NCBI GenBank assembly: GCA_963682175.1
Contig: OY821788.1
Span: 16,262,001-16,326,000 of the forward strand
Direction of reading: 5' to 3'
Length of the DNA: 64,000 bases
Source: Triglochin maritima
Taxonomy: Eukaryota > Streptophyta > Magnoliopsida > Alismatales > Juncaginaceae
Made by a program: the position numbers and the translations under genes. This document shows, piece after piece, positions 12,505-24,765 of this stretch; the stretch's first letter is position 1, and every line of letters starts with the position of its first letter. Below the pieces are notes generated by a model that did no database searches, was not told the origin of the DNA, and saw only the letters and a program-made list of their open reading frames with translations.

Positions 12505-15500
12505 TTGAGCAACGTAAACTTCTTCATTAATAAATCCATTTAGAAAAGAACTTTTGACATCCATTTGAAAAAGTTTGATATCCATAAAAGATGCATATTC
12601 TTATAACATGTGAATGACTTCCATACGATAAACGGGAGCATAAGTTTCATCAAAGTCTATCCCTTCCTCTTGGCGGTAGTCTTGAGCAACGAGTCTAGCT
12701 TTCTTTCTAACTACATTCCCGTATTCATCAAATTTGTTTCGAAATATTCACTTAGTTCCAATAACCATTTTGTTAGTTGGTTTTTCGACAAGTTCCCAAA
12801 CATCATTTCGAACAAATTAATTTAGCTCTTCATGGATAGTCATTAGCCAAAACTCATCATTACATGCTTGTTCTACTTTCTTGAGTTCTAATGTAGAGAT
12901 AAATGCATAAGAGTCACAAACTGTATGCGCTCTAAAATGTGTTGTCACACCTTGAGAAACATCTCCTATCACATAGTCCTTCGGATGATCCTTTCTATAG
13001 GTCTAATCCTTGGGAAGTTCCTCTTTGTCCTCTTGTAGAGAACTTGGAGGTTTTTTACGAGACCCAAGTGTGGCATCTTGTGATGATACATGTCAAATGA
13101 TATCCATGGAATCATCATCAAGAGAGGAGTTATCTACACATGCCAATTCATCAAAGTTGACGTGTAGAGATTTCTCGACACAACTAGTTCGTTTATTGTG
13201 GACTCTATATGCTTTACTCCAATCGAAATACCCTAAAAAGATGGCATCATTGGATTTCACATCAAATTTACCCAAATTATCTTTAGTATTGAGGACAAAA
13301 CATTTTGAACCAAAAGCTTTGAAGTAAGAGATTTTAGGAATACGGTATTCCAAAGCTCAAAAGGAGTTTTCTTCAAAATGGGTCGAATGAGAACACGATT
13401 TAAAACATCGCAAGTAGTATTAACGGCTTCGCACCAAACTTATTTTGGAAGACCTTTTCCCACAAGCACGGTTCTTACCATTTCTTGAAGAGTTCTATTT
13501 TTTCTCTCAACTACCCCATTTTGTTGAGGAGTGCGAGGAAAAGAGAAATTATGCTCAATTCCATATGTTTCACCAAATTTTGGAAACGAATCATTTTCAA
13601 ATTCTCCTCCACGATCACTACAAATAGCGACTATGTTAGACTGTTTTTCCCTTTGAACACGTTTGCAATAACTTTTAAATCTTTCAAAAGCAACGTGTTT
13701 GTTCGCTAAGAATAAAAGCCAAGTGAATCTTGAGAAATCATCAACAATAAAAAAACATATATTTCCCCTCCTAGACTTACGGTTCGTGAGCGTCCAAAAA
13801 GATCCAAATACAAAATCTTAAGAGGTTTTGAAGTTGACACCACGCTTAAGGATTTGAAAGACGATTTAAATTATTTTCCGAATTGGCATGCATCACAAAG
13901 ATTTCATTTTAAAATCATTTTTGTAGTCCTCTAACCAATTCAAGTTCGGATAATTTGTGCAATTTTGACATACTAATATGTCCCAAACGGATATGCCATA
14001 ACCAAACTTCGTCATGTGAGGCAACAAGACAAGTTTCAACATTCAAATTTCTAAGGTTATCAACACGCACAATGTAAATATTATTTGATCGATAACCTTT
14101 GAAGATGGTTTTCATGTCTTGTTTAGAAATGACATGTCATTTAGGTTTATCAAACACAACAAGGAAATTCTTATCGGTTAATTGACTAACACTTAGTAAG
14201 CTATGTTTCAAACCATCTACTAATAAACGTTTTCGATAGTTGGAGTAGAAGTGTTGCCAACACTATTAATGCTGACAATGTGACATTTAGCGTTGTCTCC
14301 AAATGTGACAGTTCCTCCCTTTTTAGGCTTTACGCTTGATAGAACTTGGGAGTCTCCCGTCATGTGCCTCGAGCACCCGCTATCGAGAATCCACTTTCCC
14401 TTTCTCCTTGCTTTTATCTTCAAACAAGGAAACAAGTGAAGACTTTGGACCCAAATTTGTTTGGGTCCTTGAGGGTTAGCTTTTGGTACCCTGTTCATTC
14501 TAAAAAAGTATGAGGTGGATTTCTTTTGTTTACCTCCCTTGTATCCTAAGACGTGTTTTGTTAGGGGTTTAAATTGGGTGCCAAGAAGCATGTCAAGCAT
14601 TTTTCTTCCTAGTGTGAATTTCTCTAGATCTTTTGTGAGTTGTTCATTCTTGGCAATAAGATCTTCATTGGTGTGACTCTCTTTTGTGGATCTCAAGGTT
14701 TTTATCTCATCATTTAGTGTTTCATTTTCCTTAGCTAAAATATCATATTTGAAAGATAACTCTAGATGCACTTTTCTTCCTAGTTTGTTATTATGACAAA
14801 TTATTTCATAAAACTCAGCAAGTTCATGAAAAGAATCTAGCAAATCATCATAAGTAGGTGTTTCATGAAGAGATACCTCATCATCGTCAATTTCCACCAC
14901 TTGAGGTTGGTAACTCGTCTTTGGCGATGAAGGTAGGTTTGAGTCGAAATCTTCATTAGTGACCATGAAACACATGTGTGCTTCCTCTTATTGAGTGTAT
15001 TCGGAGTCGGAATCCTTAGAAGAGCTTGAGTCATCTCAAGTGGCCTTGAGAGCCTTCTTCCCATCTTTATCGTGACGATCCCTTCTCTTGTTATCATCAC
15101 GATCACGTCTTCTAGACCTCTCCTCTTTGTCTTTTCGTGATGGTCTTTCTTCTCTATCTCTTCTTGGTCTCTCCTCCGTTTCTATTATAGGAGGATATCT
15201 CTTTTCCTCTCTTCATTCACGATCTCTCGGCCTAAGTAAGGGGCAATCCTTCTTCATATGACCGGTTTTGTTGCATTCGTAGCAAGTGAACGTCCGAGAT
15301 GATTCTCCTCTTCCTTTTGCAAATTTTCTTTTGGAAAGAAACTTCTTGAAGTTGCGTGTTAGGAAGATGACATCCTCATCGGTGTCCTCATCATTGATTG
15401 CTTCCGAATCCGAGGTTGCCTTTAGAGCAACTGTCTTCTCTTTCCGTCTAGACCCTTCCCGTTCCTTAGCCTTCTTTCTTCTTTCTTCCATTTGAATCTC

Positions 15501-16093
15501 ATAAGCCATGAGTATTCCTATGAGGTCCTCCATCTTCAACTTTGAGAGATCTTTGGCTTCTTCATTTGCCATAGTATTTTTCTCCCATTCCAAAGTTAGA
15601 GACCGAAGAAACTTGCGTACTCTGTCACTTTCAACCAAAACCTTACCAAGGTTATTCAAGGAGTTAGTGATATTAGTAAAGAGAGTGTGCATCTCTCTTG
15701 TGGATTCATTCGGTTTCATTGCAAACATTTCATATTTTTGCATGAATGAGTCTACCTAGTTTCCTTAACGGATGATCGACCTTGAAAATGACTCTTTAAC
15801 ATATGTGATGCATCAATTGCGGAATCACATGCATTGATTCCACCATACTCTTCTTCGGTTAAACCACACATAAGTCTATTCATGAGTTTAGCATTCATTT
15901 GTACCAGGGCTAATTCATCATCGGTCAAGAGTTCTAATTATTTGTTTAGAGTGTATGGTATTTGAAAGAACACCCATAATTTGACATCATATGATTGTAT
16001 GAAAATTATCATGTGTTTCTTCCAATCTGCATAGTTTGTTCAATCAAACAAGGGTGGTATACAGGTATGGAATCCCTCGCGTTGTTGTGTCAT
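12505..16093 (-). pseudogene. gag-pol: Decayed SIRE-like Copia gag-pol, truncated in RT
   Basis: Reads right to left from ATG 16091-16093 (sense atgacacaacaacgc). Recognisable are the gag UBN2-type region (QKYEMFAMKPNESTREMHT, about 15743), a zinc knuckle CYECNKTGHMKKDC (about 15290-15249), a coiled-coil-like region (14900-14600), protease with LDSGCSRHMTGDS (about 14390), GAG-pre-integrase (LWHIRLGHISMSKLHKL, about 14000), integrase, and the start of the reverse transcriptase. Homology ends in the RT motif EEVYVAQ, where Gypsy LTR 10948-12504 begins. Many stops and frameshifts. The nearest relative in the window is 36107-40901; the knuckle glycine and the protease DSG motif are intact here but mutated there. 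Confidence 0.85.
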
Positions 16094-16130
16094 TGCTACA
16101 AATGTAGATTTATGTATATGCAATTAACTA

Positions 16131-16143
16131 GGCTTTGATACCA
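16131..16143 (-). other. Copia primer binding site (initiator tRNA-Met)
   Basis: The complement reads TGGTATCAAAGCC, one mismatch from TGGTATCAGAGCC, the complement of the 3' end of plant initiator tRNA-Met. It lies 2 bp from the LTR end at 16146. Confidence 0.8.
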
Positions 16144-16145
16144 AT

Positions 16146-17730
16146 TGTAGGATCTAATATGCCCTAATATTAGTCTAAAGGGGGGATGAATAGACTAAAC
16201 AAGTTTTTTAAACAAGTACTTCAAATTAAAAGCCAGAACAACAAAAGTGAATGAGAGATATGCAAACCACAAACACCAGATGTATAGAGGTTTGGATCCA
16301 ATCACTGGATCCTAGTCCTCTCATACGAATTGCTCTTCCTCGAGCAATTTCGCGTCCTCCACTAAACCGTTCTTCGTTTCGGACCGAGATCACGCCTTTA
16401 CACCACAAGCTTTGCGAATACCCTTGCCTAGCTTGGACCACCTTCTCACAATCCGAGAAGAGCTTCACTCCGGGAGCTAGTACAACTCTTGAAGAAAATA
16501 CTTCAGCAATCTAATCTTTGGCACTTGAAATGAATGATGCAATCAATGAGATTGGTTCAAGTGGGAAGATGTGAGTACAAGGAAGTTTAGAGCAAAAAGT
16601 GAGTAGTAAGAATGTTTGAGCTTGGAGCAATATTGGTGACCTTAGAAATGTGTTCTCAACACTATATATATGTTCTAAACTTAATCTAGCCGTTAGGTTT
16701 AAATAGATATAGAGATGTGTAAGAATACACAAAATAGAAAAGCATAGGGCACTGTTCAGGATAAAATCAGTCGACCGAATTGGTCACAACGGTCGATCGG
16801 AATCAGTTCATAAGTTAAGTCCAGAAAGTGCCAGAAATAGACGGTCGACCAAAACATAGGGTGGTCGAACCAACTAGGCTAGAACAAAGTTAACGGTTGA
16901 ACAAATGTAAAGATTCGGTCGACCATTTGAAGAATTTGGTCAATATGAAACTGTGGAATTGAGAAAACGGCCGAACAAGATAGAGATGTCGTGCGACCGA
17001 AAATATCAGTAAGTGCTGGAACGGGAGTCTTTTGTGAACCGGTCGACTGTGGCTAAGGATTTGGTAGACCGTAAGACCAAATCTAGAAGAGGGTTAGGTG
17101 AGTATGTGTATACGACCGTTCGTAAAATACGACAAGTATAACGATCATATTTAATACAAAATTGGAAATGCAAACGGTCGAACAAACATACGTATCGGTC
17201 GATCGGTTTCCACTATAATCCGAACACGTGTCAACAAAAGATAGGTTAGGAAGATTCAATCGGTTGAACTGGGTACTATCGGTTATCTTAATGAAACGGT
17301 CGAACGGGTAAAAGGTTTCGGTCGACCGATTAAGACTGGGAAACCAGATATTAGAATCGGTTGAAGAAACTGAGGTTCTGGTCGACCGGTTTCACTCAAA
17401 AATCCAGCTCTAAGGGAATTTCCATGTTTCGTCGATCTCCTATTGAAGTCAAATTGAAATGAACTTAATTGTAAGACTTATATAGGTTCCCTATGGATCA
17501 TGCAATGCAATTCATCAATGATTTCAAGTGTCAAGTTACATTAGCCTAAGTACAAGCAATATAAACTTGTCTACTCTTCATTCTTCATTTCTTGTCTTGA
17601 TCCATACTTGGTTCTGAAATGTTAGAAATACAACATATGAATGTGATGATATTAATGGATTACATGTGTTTATTGATATGTTAGTTAATTATCAAAACGG
17701 ATTAGCGATTATTTAGCCAAAAAGCCAACA
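16146..17730 (-). repeat. Copia 5' LTR (1585 bp)
   Basis: On the complement it runs from TGTTGGCTTTTTGG (17730) to GATCCTACA (16146), giving TG...CA ends. U3 (16760-17400) is rich in GGTCGACCG-type palindromes, many in pairs with 21-22 bp spacing (for example TCGA cores at 17300 and 17322, and 17178 and 17199). The right flank AACTG would be the target duplication; the partner end is lost. Confidence 0.85.
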
Positions 17731-19264
17731 AACTGAACCCTCTCTCCTCACCTTGCGGTTCACAAAAAAGAGGTAAAAGTTGTTGCTTTGGACTTTCACC
17801 AAACAAACCAGCTTGACAAGATGGTTTTAACATGGGATTCTTCCAGAAAATTTGGCCAAGGTTAAAATACCATATTATGCTATTCTTTGAACATTTTCAC
17901 AACACAATTACTAAATCAGAATTCCAAGGAGTGAACGAGTCCTTCATCGCGCTCATCCCAAAAAACCCAGGAGTAGAAACAATTATAATATTTGAGACCG
18001 ATATTTCTATTCAATAGTTTATACGAACTCCTATCAAAGACTCTAGCCACTAGGCTAGCGGGGGCAATAAATCACCCAATCTTAGAATCTCAAATGGCTT
18101 TCCTCAAAGGATGCCAAATTGGAGACTCAATAATAGTGGTACAAGAAATAATTCACGAACTCAAAACACGCAAAATCAGTGGATTAGTATTTAAATTAGA
18201 TTCCAAAAAAGTCATTGATAAAATTGACTGGGATTTCCTTCTAGTAAACATGAGAGGCCTATGATGCACTAAGAAATGGTGCGGCTGGATCCACCTCTAC
18301 TTATCAACTAAAAAAACTTCGATATTAATTGACGGCCACCCAGAAGGATACTTCTCATGTTCCAATGGACTTAGGCAAAGAGATCTGCTCTACGCACTTT
18401 TTTTCATGGCTGAAGCAAACTTGTTAGGCCACATACTTTGGTTGGGTTGTGAAAACGAACCTTATTCAAGGTATTCAAATGGGACGAAACGATCCTTTGA
18501 TCCTTAACCTACAATTCACATACGACACCCTACTATTCTTTGAACTGCATTTTGACAACCTTACAAACATGAAAAAAGATCTGGCAATCTTCAAAACAAT
18601 GTCAGGACTAAAAATCAACTACGAAAAATCAAGCTTAGCCGGATTAAATATCTCCCAAAGACAAATGGATCAGTTTATGAGATTCCTAGAATGCGAAGAA
18701 GAACTCTACCTTTAAAATATATAGGAGTTCGCTTATTTGATTAGAAGAGCAGTCAGAAAGAATGACAACCAATTATTAAAAAGATGGAGAAGAAGGTCGT
18801 AAAATGGAAAACTAAACAACATTCCTTAGGGGGGAGACATACCATGATAAATGTGGTAATCACTCCACGTTTTGGATATCAATTAGGATTCATACAACCA
18901 CCAGAGGGTGTCCTAAAGCAAATTGAAAAAATATGCAGAAATTGTTTATGGTCAAATTCGTTGGAGTAGCAAAACTAAGAACCTTAGGGGACTAGGAATA
19001 CTCAATCTTAGACACCATGGCATAGTCTCCAGATTAAGAAACTGTGGGATGCTTTGACGGCAAAAGAAGGTCTTTATCAAGACATCATTACAGCAAAATA
19101 CCAACATGAAACTCGTAATTTTGAATTTTTTCTTAAAAAGGACGCACAATATCACATTTCTTCAAACGATGCAGGATTGGGTCCTGACCTTATCTCAACT
19201 AAGTTATGTGGCAATTGAGGATGGATCACAAGCACTCCTTTGGCTAGACACATCATATGATTAC
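17731..19264 (+). pseudogene. LINE reverse transcriptase fragment (N-terminal part)
   Basis: Conceptual translation in shifting frames shows plant LINE RT motifs: ESFIALIPKNPG (about 17935), FNSLYELLSKTLATRLAGAI (about 18004-18070), ESQMAFLKGCQIGDSI (about 18090-18130), VFKLDSKKVIDKIDWDFL (about 18187-18240) and SGLKINYEKSS (about 18600). Several frameshifts and stops, including TGA at 18262. The expected FADD box region is damaged. The ORF is interrupted at 19264 by a Gypsy LTR and continues at 43318. The left end is at the Copia LTR, so the endonuclease domain is not in the window. Confidence 0.8.
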
Positions 19265-20829
19265 TGATTGAATCAGTTATAATACTGCAAGTGCACGACC
19301 GCATTGAAGTGGTGGCAAATACGGGTCGGTCCACAGGGAGCGCCTGTGAGTCGGGTTTAGGATACTCGAGTGGGGGAAAAGAAGAGAGATGTGATCAAAA
19401 TTAAACTACAATGCACGGGAAATCGGAAAAATGATCAATGAAAACTAAACCCCTTATGGGGTAGAGAAAGAACATGGAAATGAAAATGTGTTGTGTAGTG
19501 TGTGTTCAAATGTGCTCATCAAAACATGTCATACATGAAATCCATAAAATTCAACTCCAACTTTGCCTCCACAAGAAATAAGATAAAACATTATCATTAA
19601 AACATACGGGACAATAATTGAAATGAAGCTAATATGTTCACATGCATTATGACTCAAATCCACCTATGTCTCCACATGAAATAAGATTTATCACAATCAT
19701 TAAAACATACAAGACATTAATTAAGATAAAGCCAACATGATCACATGCATGCACATGCCTTGTTCCCTACTTCCACTCCATCCTTATCCTCACCACATCA
19801 TTCCCATAAAATAGGCTCACTAATCTAAGCATGTGTTAAGCTTCATTCAAGAGCATTAGCACATCAAAGATAAGAGTGAAATCCCATAAGATGGTTATAG
19901 AAATCATGTAATGCTCAAAGGATTAAGATTAACACACACAAATCCATCACATGATCAAATCACCTTCTTCTCCACCCCCTAATGGGGACGAAATACTCTC
20001 TACTCATTTCTACACTAGAGAAAGCATGAAAAGAACATAAACCCATGAAAGAAATGTAGAAGACTAGATAAAACAAACAACAACATAAAAAAAATCGCAT
20101 CAAAGGAAAACATCAACATAATGAACAAGAACGAAACTAGATTAAGAAAAGAAAAGTCAAAGTTTGCTCCTCACCAACCCCCTTATTTACACTACTAAAA
20201 TACAAAACTAAAACATACTCTAATGGGGTGGTAGGAAGAAGAGGAAATGAGGCATTACAAGTGTATTTATAGAAGTTTAGATGGTTTGAATGGATCTGGG
20301 CCTAATCGGACGGTTGTAACTCAGATCGGGAAGTCCTAGAATCCTCTGACCTGACAACCTGACCTGCGGCTAAAATTTGAGTGCCAAGCTCTTAATCGGA
20401 TCCGCGAGTGGTGAAACAATTTTCTCTGATCGACTCCAAATTTTAACCACAACTTTAGTTCACATAATAAACACGTGGGGTGCACCCGGAGCTGTTGGTT
20501 CGAACCCGTTTGGTTTTAATTGTCGAATTGCTCCTCAGGTTCAGGAGATTCTGGACTTTTGCAACCAACATATTTTTCTTTACACTTAAATCCTTTCGGG
20601 TTCTCACTTGAGTCCTTCCTGAGTTACAATCCAGTCCTTGGGTATTACAAACAGGTCCAGAACCTTCCAAATCGGTCAATTCTTCTTGCGTTTAGGTAAT
20701 TTTTCTCTTCCTTTCTCTTCGTTATTGCCTAAACACAGAAACACACCAAACAAATACTCGAGTAGCAAAAATATGGGGTAAAATAAAGGATATATAGCAT
20801 GAATATGATGCATGATATGCTACTAATCA
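19265..20829 (-). repeat. Gypsy 3' LTR on the - strand (1565 bp)
   Basis: On the complement it starts TGATTAGTAGCATATC (20829) and ends TGATTCAATCA (19265). It is preceded on the complement by the family polypurine tract (ggtgtgggggtatt, 20830-20845). A TATA box lies near 20264-20272 on the complement. LINE sequence flanks it on the left with ATTAC; the partner end at 43317 is followed by ATAAC, a 4/5 match for a target duplication. Confidence 0.8.
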
Positions 20830-22435
20830 AATACCCCCACACTTACGTTTTGCTAGTCCCGAGTAAAACAATGAAAGAGAAAAATGAGAAAGTGAAACAT
20901 ACGAAAAATGGGAAAATCCTAACTTACTTTCGTAGGAGTCACGCTTGCACTTAGCACGTGCAACAAGCCGTTAAACCTCCTTGTCACCAAAGAGGAGGAG
21001 CGGTGTCTCCTGAGGGTTTTCAGCGGATATACCCACAAAATCCGAACATTGATGCATTATTCAATCTACCAACACTATTTGTTGGACCTATTTTTGTCGA
21101 TCATTTGACACGGTAATCCTACGGGACAACTCTATATATGTATCTAGTCCACACACCTAGGCTAATGAATCATTCGTTCAAGTTAATTAAGGACTTAAGT
21201 GAAAGACATGGGCAACCTTAACATCCTCAAGTGATACAAAGTCTAAAGTCCATTAAGGCTCTTATTTGCATTACCTTTTTTTTCTTTTTCTTCTTTTTTT
21301 CATTTTATTTTTGTCTAGTTGGTGTTTGATTCTCCCGGGGTCACGTTTCGTGCATCATTGCCTATGACGACATACACTATCACGTACACCTTTTACCAAA
21401 TCTCCACATATGGTGATCCCTCCCACCCTTGTAATGGTAGTTCGGTAAATGCTTCCCAAGTCAGATTACTCGAAAGCACCAGGCCCTAAGTCCCCTCGGA
21501 CCAAATTTCCCGAGTGATAGGAGTCGTACGAGAAGAGAGAACACCTACTTACTTATTTCTTATCTACACATGAACCAAAACCCTACACTAAAGGTTTCAC
21601 AACAGATGCTTAAGGGTCCCTGACTACGACAAACTTCCTTATACTAACAGACATGAATTATTTGACTCACTAGGTTCGTGGTGGACTTCTTTATTTATTT
21701 GAGTACTGAAACCCTATGATTACTCTCCCCACGAGGGAAAATCGGGGTGCATCCTTGCGACTAGATACGACCTAAAGTCTGTGTACTAGATATCCTAATG
21801 CATCATGTTCAAGTCAATTTTGGGCGCTTACTTTTTAATTTGCCTCACAACGGTTTTGCACATGTTAAATACACAATAAAACCACAAAATATTTTTCTTT
21901 CACAAACACATGAAGATTTTGAAAGAAATGGAAAATTAAAGCACTAGGCAAGCAAAATAGACAATACACCCAAAGATCATGGCAAGCAGATATATCGATA
22001 TTAAATGCAACACTGACATGACCCTAACAATACAAACAAAAGAAAACAAAACAAAAGAGAAAGACTCGACTATGTACACACGTAAAACACCCACCCACAC
22101 TTACTTCATGCATTGTCCTTAATGAATGTGAGAATAATACTACATGGATTTTGCATGAAAAAGTAAAAGATCTCACCAAACTTGACGTGCAAAGGGAAGT
22201 TCATGGTTATGTTGACAGACACAAATCCGAATTCCCCTCAAAACCTGTGAGATACTTAAGAAAGGAGAAAAATACGTGAAAGAAATGGGACCCAAATACA
22301 CAAAGGTTGCGGCCCACAACAATCAATGCTCGCTTGTGGAGTCTTTTTTTTGTTTTTGTTTTTAAATAACTATGTACATAATAAGTTCCCATCTTCATTT
22401 GTCAAATGACATCAAATGGGAACCTCAAAAGTGGG
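20830..22435 (-). other. Polypurine tract and 3' untranslated region of the - strand Gypsy element
   Basis: The first 16 bases are the complement of the GTGTGGGGGTATT tract. The rest is alignable with 9315-10930 and 55380-56910 and contains no supported ORF. Poly-T/A stretches near 21280 are low complexity. Confidence 0.65.
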
Positions 22436-23158
22436 TCAATGCACTTGGAATGGGAACATGACACCACTCGAGGCCAAAATACTCATGCTTGGGCCCCCTC
22501 ACAAAGTGCACAGAATGCAAGGAGAGGTTCATAAATTAGACGCAAAACGTCTCATTCAAAGGATCAAACTGAAAGAGCTTGAACCTCTCAGGAGTTTGGG
22601 AAAAATGTGCAATGGAAGAAGAGTTACTCCCGTTGCGGTACTGAAGTTATTATCTTCAATCCAAACTCTCCAACAAACTCCCTGGTGGGTTGGAACGAGG
22701 TCAAGAACCTCGTTATGCATGTCTGACTCACCAGGCGAACAGAAAGTGGGTATGTTACCCAATGTATCCTCTAAGGAACTCCCAATACCCTCATTGGCAA
22801 TGTAGTTGTTTGTTGTCCCATCATTTACAAGATGATCAAGAACAATAGTGAGAGGCAAACTCTCATCAGGACGTTTGAAATTAAGTGTACTAGGGAGTTC
22901 TTCCTCCACTAGAGGTAAGTCCTAAAGAGGCACAACATAAGTATAATGTGGCTCAAAGGCCACGAGACAAAAAGATAAGGCACAATCCTGTGTCGCCTCA
23001 TAATGAAGTTGGTCTATGTTATTATCAATTTGGAACAAATCCCCTACGATGTGATCATGAATTGAAACCCCAAGTCCCTTATACTGACTAGGATATTGAC
23101 TTTGAAGGATTGTACATTGCAATTCTGGATGTGGTGATGGTTTGATATTAGAAGATAA
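22436..23158 (-). pseudogene. Gag-like ORF, C-terminal part (split by a Copia insertion)
   Basis: The C-terminal half of the same ORF type as 7824-9314, on the complement: GLGVSIHDHIVGDL, DCALSFCLVAFEPH, RPDESLPLTIV and NNYIANEGIGSSLEDTLG are close matches. Frameshifts occur around 22920 and 22600. It ends at the stop near 22436, equivalent to the TGA at 9312. The N-terminal half lies at 29927-30692; the Copia element 23159-29921 sits between them, flanked by GATAA on both sides. Confidence 0.75.
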
Positions 23159-24677
23159 TGTTGGCTTTTTGGACTTAATCTATGTTTTGATGACTTAATC
23201 CACCTAATCTTAATTGTAATCATGTAGAGTAGGACACATGTTCCATTGCATATATATTGCTTTGTGCTAACCTCTACAGGTGATCAAGACTCAAGGAAGA
23301 AAGGAAATCAAGTCTAGACATGTAATCCAGCTCAATTGAAGACATGTATTTTGTATTTCTTTGAGTCTTAGGAGCTTGTGTAAATTGAGCATACTTGAGA
23401 TAAAATCAACTTAAACACACACTAGGTTCCTTAGAGAAGTCACACACGAAATTTCATAACATTTGGACTTCAATAGATCACCCAAACTAGAACCGGAAAA
23501 CACCTAACCTAACTTGAATTGTCTAGACCAAATTGGTCGACCGAAACGAGTTCTTCGTTCGACCGATCGGGTTGTTAATTCGGTTACAAGATTAAGTGTT
23601 AACACTGGTCGACCGTTTCAACCTTTTTGTTCGACCGGTCACACATGTAACATGACCGTTTGATTTGTCGTTTTTCTACAACGGTCGGAATTCCCAAAAC
23701 CCCAAACTTAGCAAACATCCGGTCGACCGCAACCTTTCTAGCCGTCGACTGATCAAACATATTTTTGGTCACCCTGAACTCTCTGGACTAATTTGGTCGA
23801 ACGTATCTTTAACCCCGGTCGACTGAAACTCAATTCTTCCCAATCCCAGAAGTGCCTGAACGTATTCGGTTGAACCAACCACTTCCCTAGTTCGACCGAT
23901 CCCATTTGCTGCCACCAAAAAAATCCTAGAAAGGTCGACCAATCCCCTGAAGCCCATTTGACCGTTCACTTAAGTGAACTTAAGTCAAAGCCTTATTTGA
24001 CCAACCAGTCGACTGGCGTGTCCGATTCGGTCGACCGAATTTGTTCTGAATTCGGTCCTGCAGAATTCTGTTTTATGTATCTTACACAATCTTTACCTAA
24101 TTCATCCCCAACGGCTATATTCTCTCTCATACTTATAAATAGAGTTGTAAAACACATTTTAACACAACTCTCCCACTGCTATGTGTCCAATACATTAGAG
24201 AGAAACTCCCAAGCTCAAATTTCCCCAATCCTACAATCTAAGCCCAAATTCCACACCTTTGATCATAGCCAAATCATACTCAAAGTGTGCTCAATATTTA
24301 GAGAGTGTTGTCCCACTAATTTGTTGTTCAAGAAGCAAAGATTTTGGTGAAAGTCAGAAGTGTTCCCTCTCGGATTGTGAAAGGAAGAAGGTCAAGCAAG
24401 CGAGGGTGTTCGCGGTGCTTGTTTTGTAAAGGCGTTCTCTCCCGGCCCGGAACGAGGAGTGAATAGTGAAGACGCGAGCGGAGCTCGTGGTGTCGAGCGG
24501 AACTTACAAGAGAGGACGTAGGCGGGAGGCCGAACCTCTGTAAAAACCCTCGAGTCCATTGTGGTTTGCTTTACTTACTTGTCTTTTTTAAATTCCGTTG
24601 TGCATATCTTGATTGATTAAACAAGTAGGTAATTAGGCTTAAAAGTGATTAGAATTAGAGACCCTCACGATCAAACA
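23159..24677 (+). repeat. 5' LTR of the gag-only Copia element
   Basis: TGTTGG...CAAACA ends. The U3 palindrome-pair array runs 23534-24037: seven pairs of CGGTCGACCG-like 10-mers, six of them 22 bp apart and one 23. An inverted repeat GACCGTT/AACGGTC lies at 23654-23686. TATA box TATAAATAG at 24134-24142. Confidence 0.9.
23534..24037 (+). repeat. Array of paired 10-bp palindromes in Copia U3
   Basis: 10-mers centred on TCGA start at 23534/23556, 23606/23628, 23720/23742, 23794/23816, 23867/23889, 23932/23955 and 24006/24028. Consensus CGGTCGACCG; members often deviate at one or two bases (CGTTCGACCG, TGGTCGACCG). Spacers within a pair are 12 bp with no obvious conservation. The last pair ends about 95 bp before the TATA box. 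Confidence 0.85.
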
Positions 24678-24679
24678 TT

Positions 24680-24692
24680 TGGTATCAGAGCC
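24680..24692 (+). other. Copia primer binding site (initiator tRNA-Met)
   Basis: TGGTATCAGAGCC, an exact complement of the 3' end of initiator tRNA-Met, lies 2 bp after the LTR end. Standard for plant Copia elements. Confidence 0.9.
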
Positions 24693-24765
24693 TTGTGAGC
24701 TAATTCTCATACTTAATCGTATTTTTAGTATAACTTCTACATCATCTAATCACATATAAGGATTA

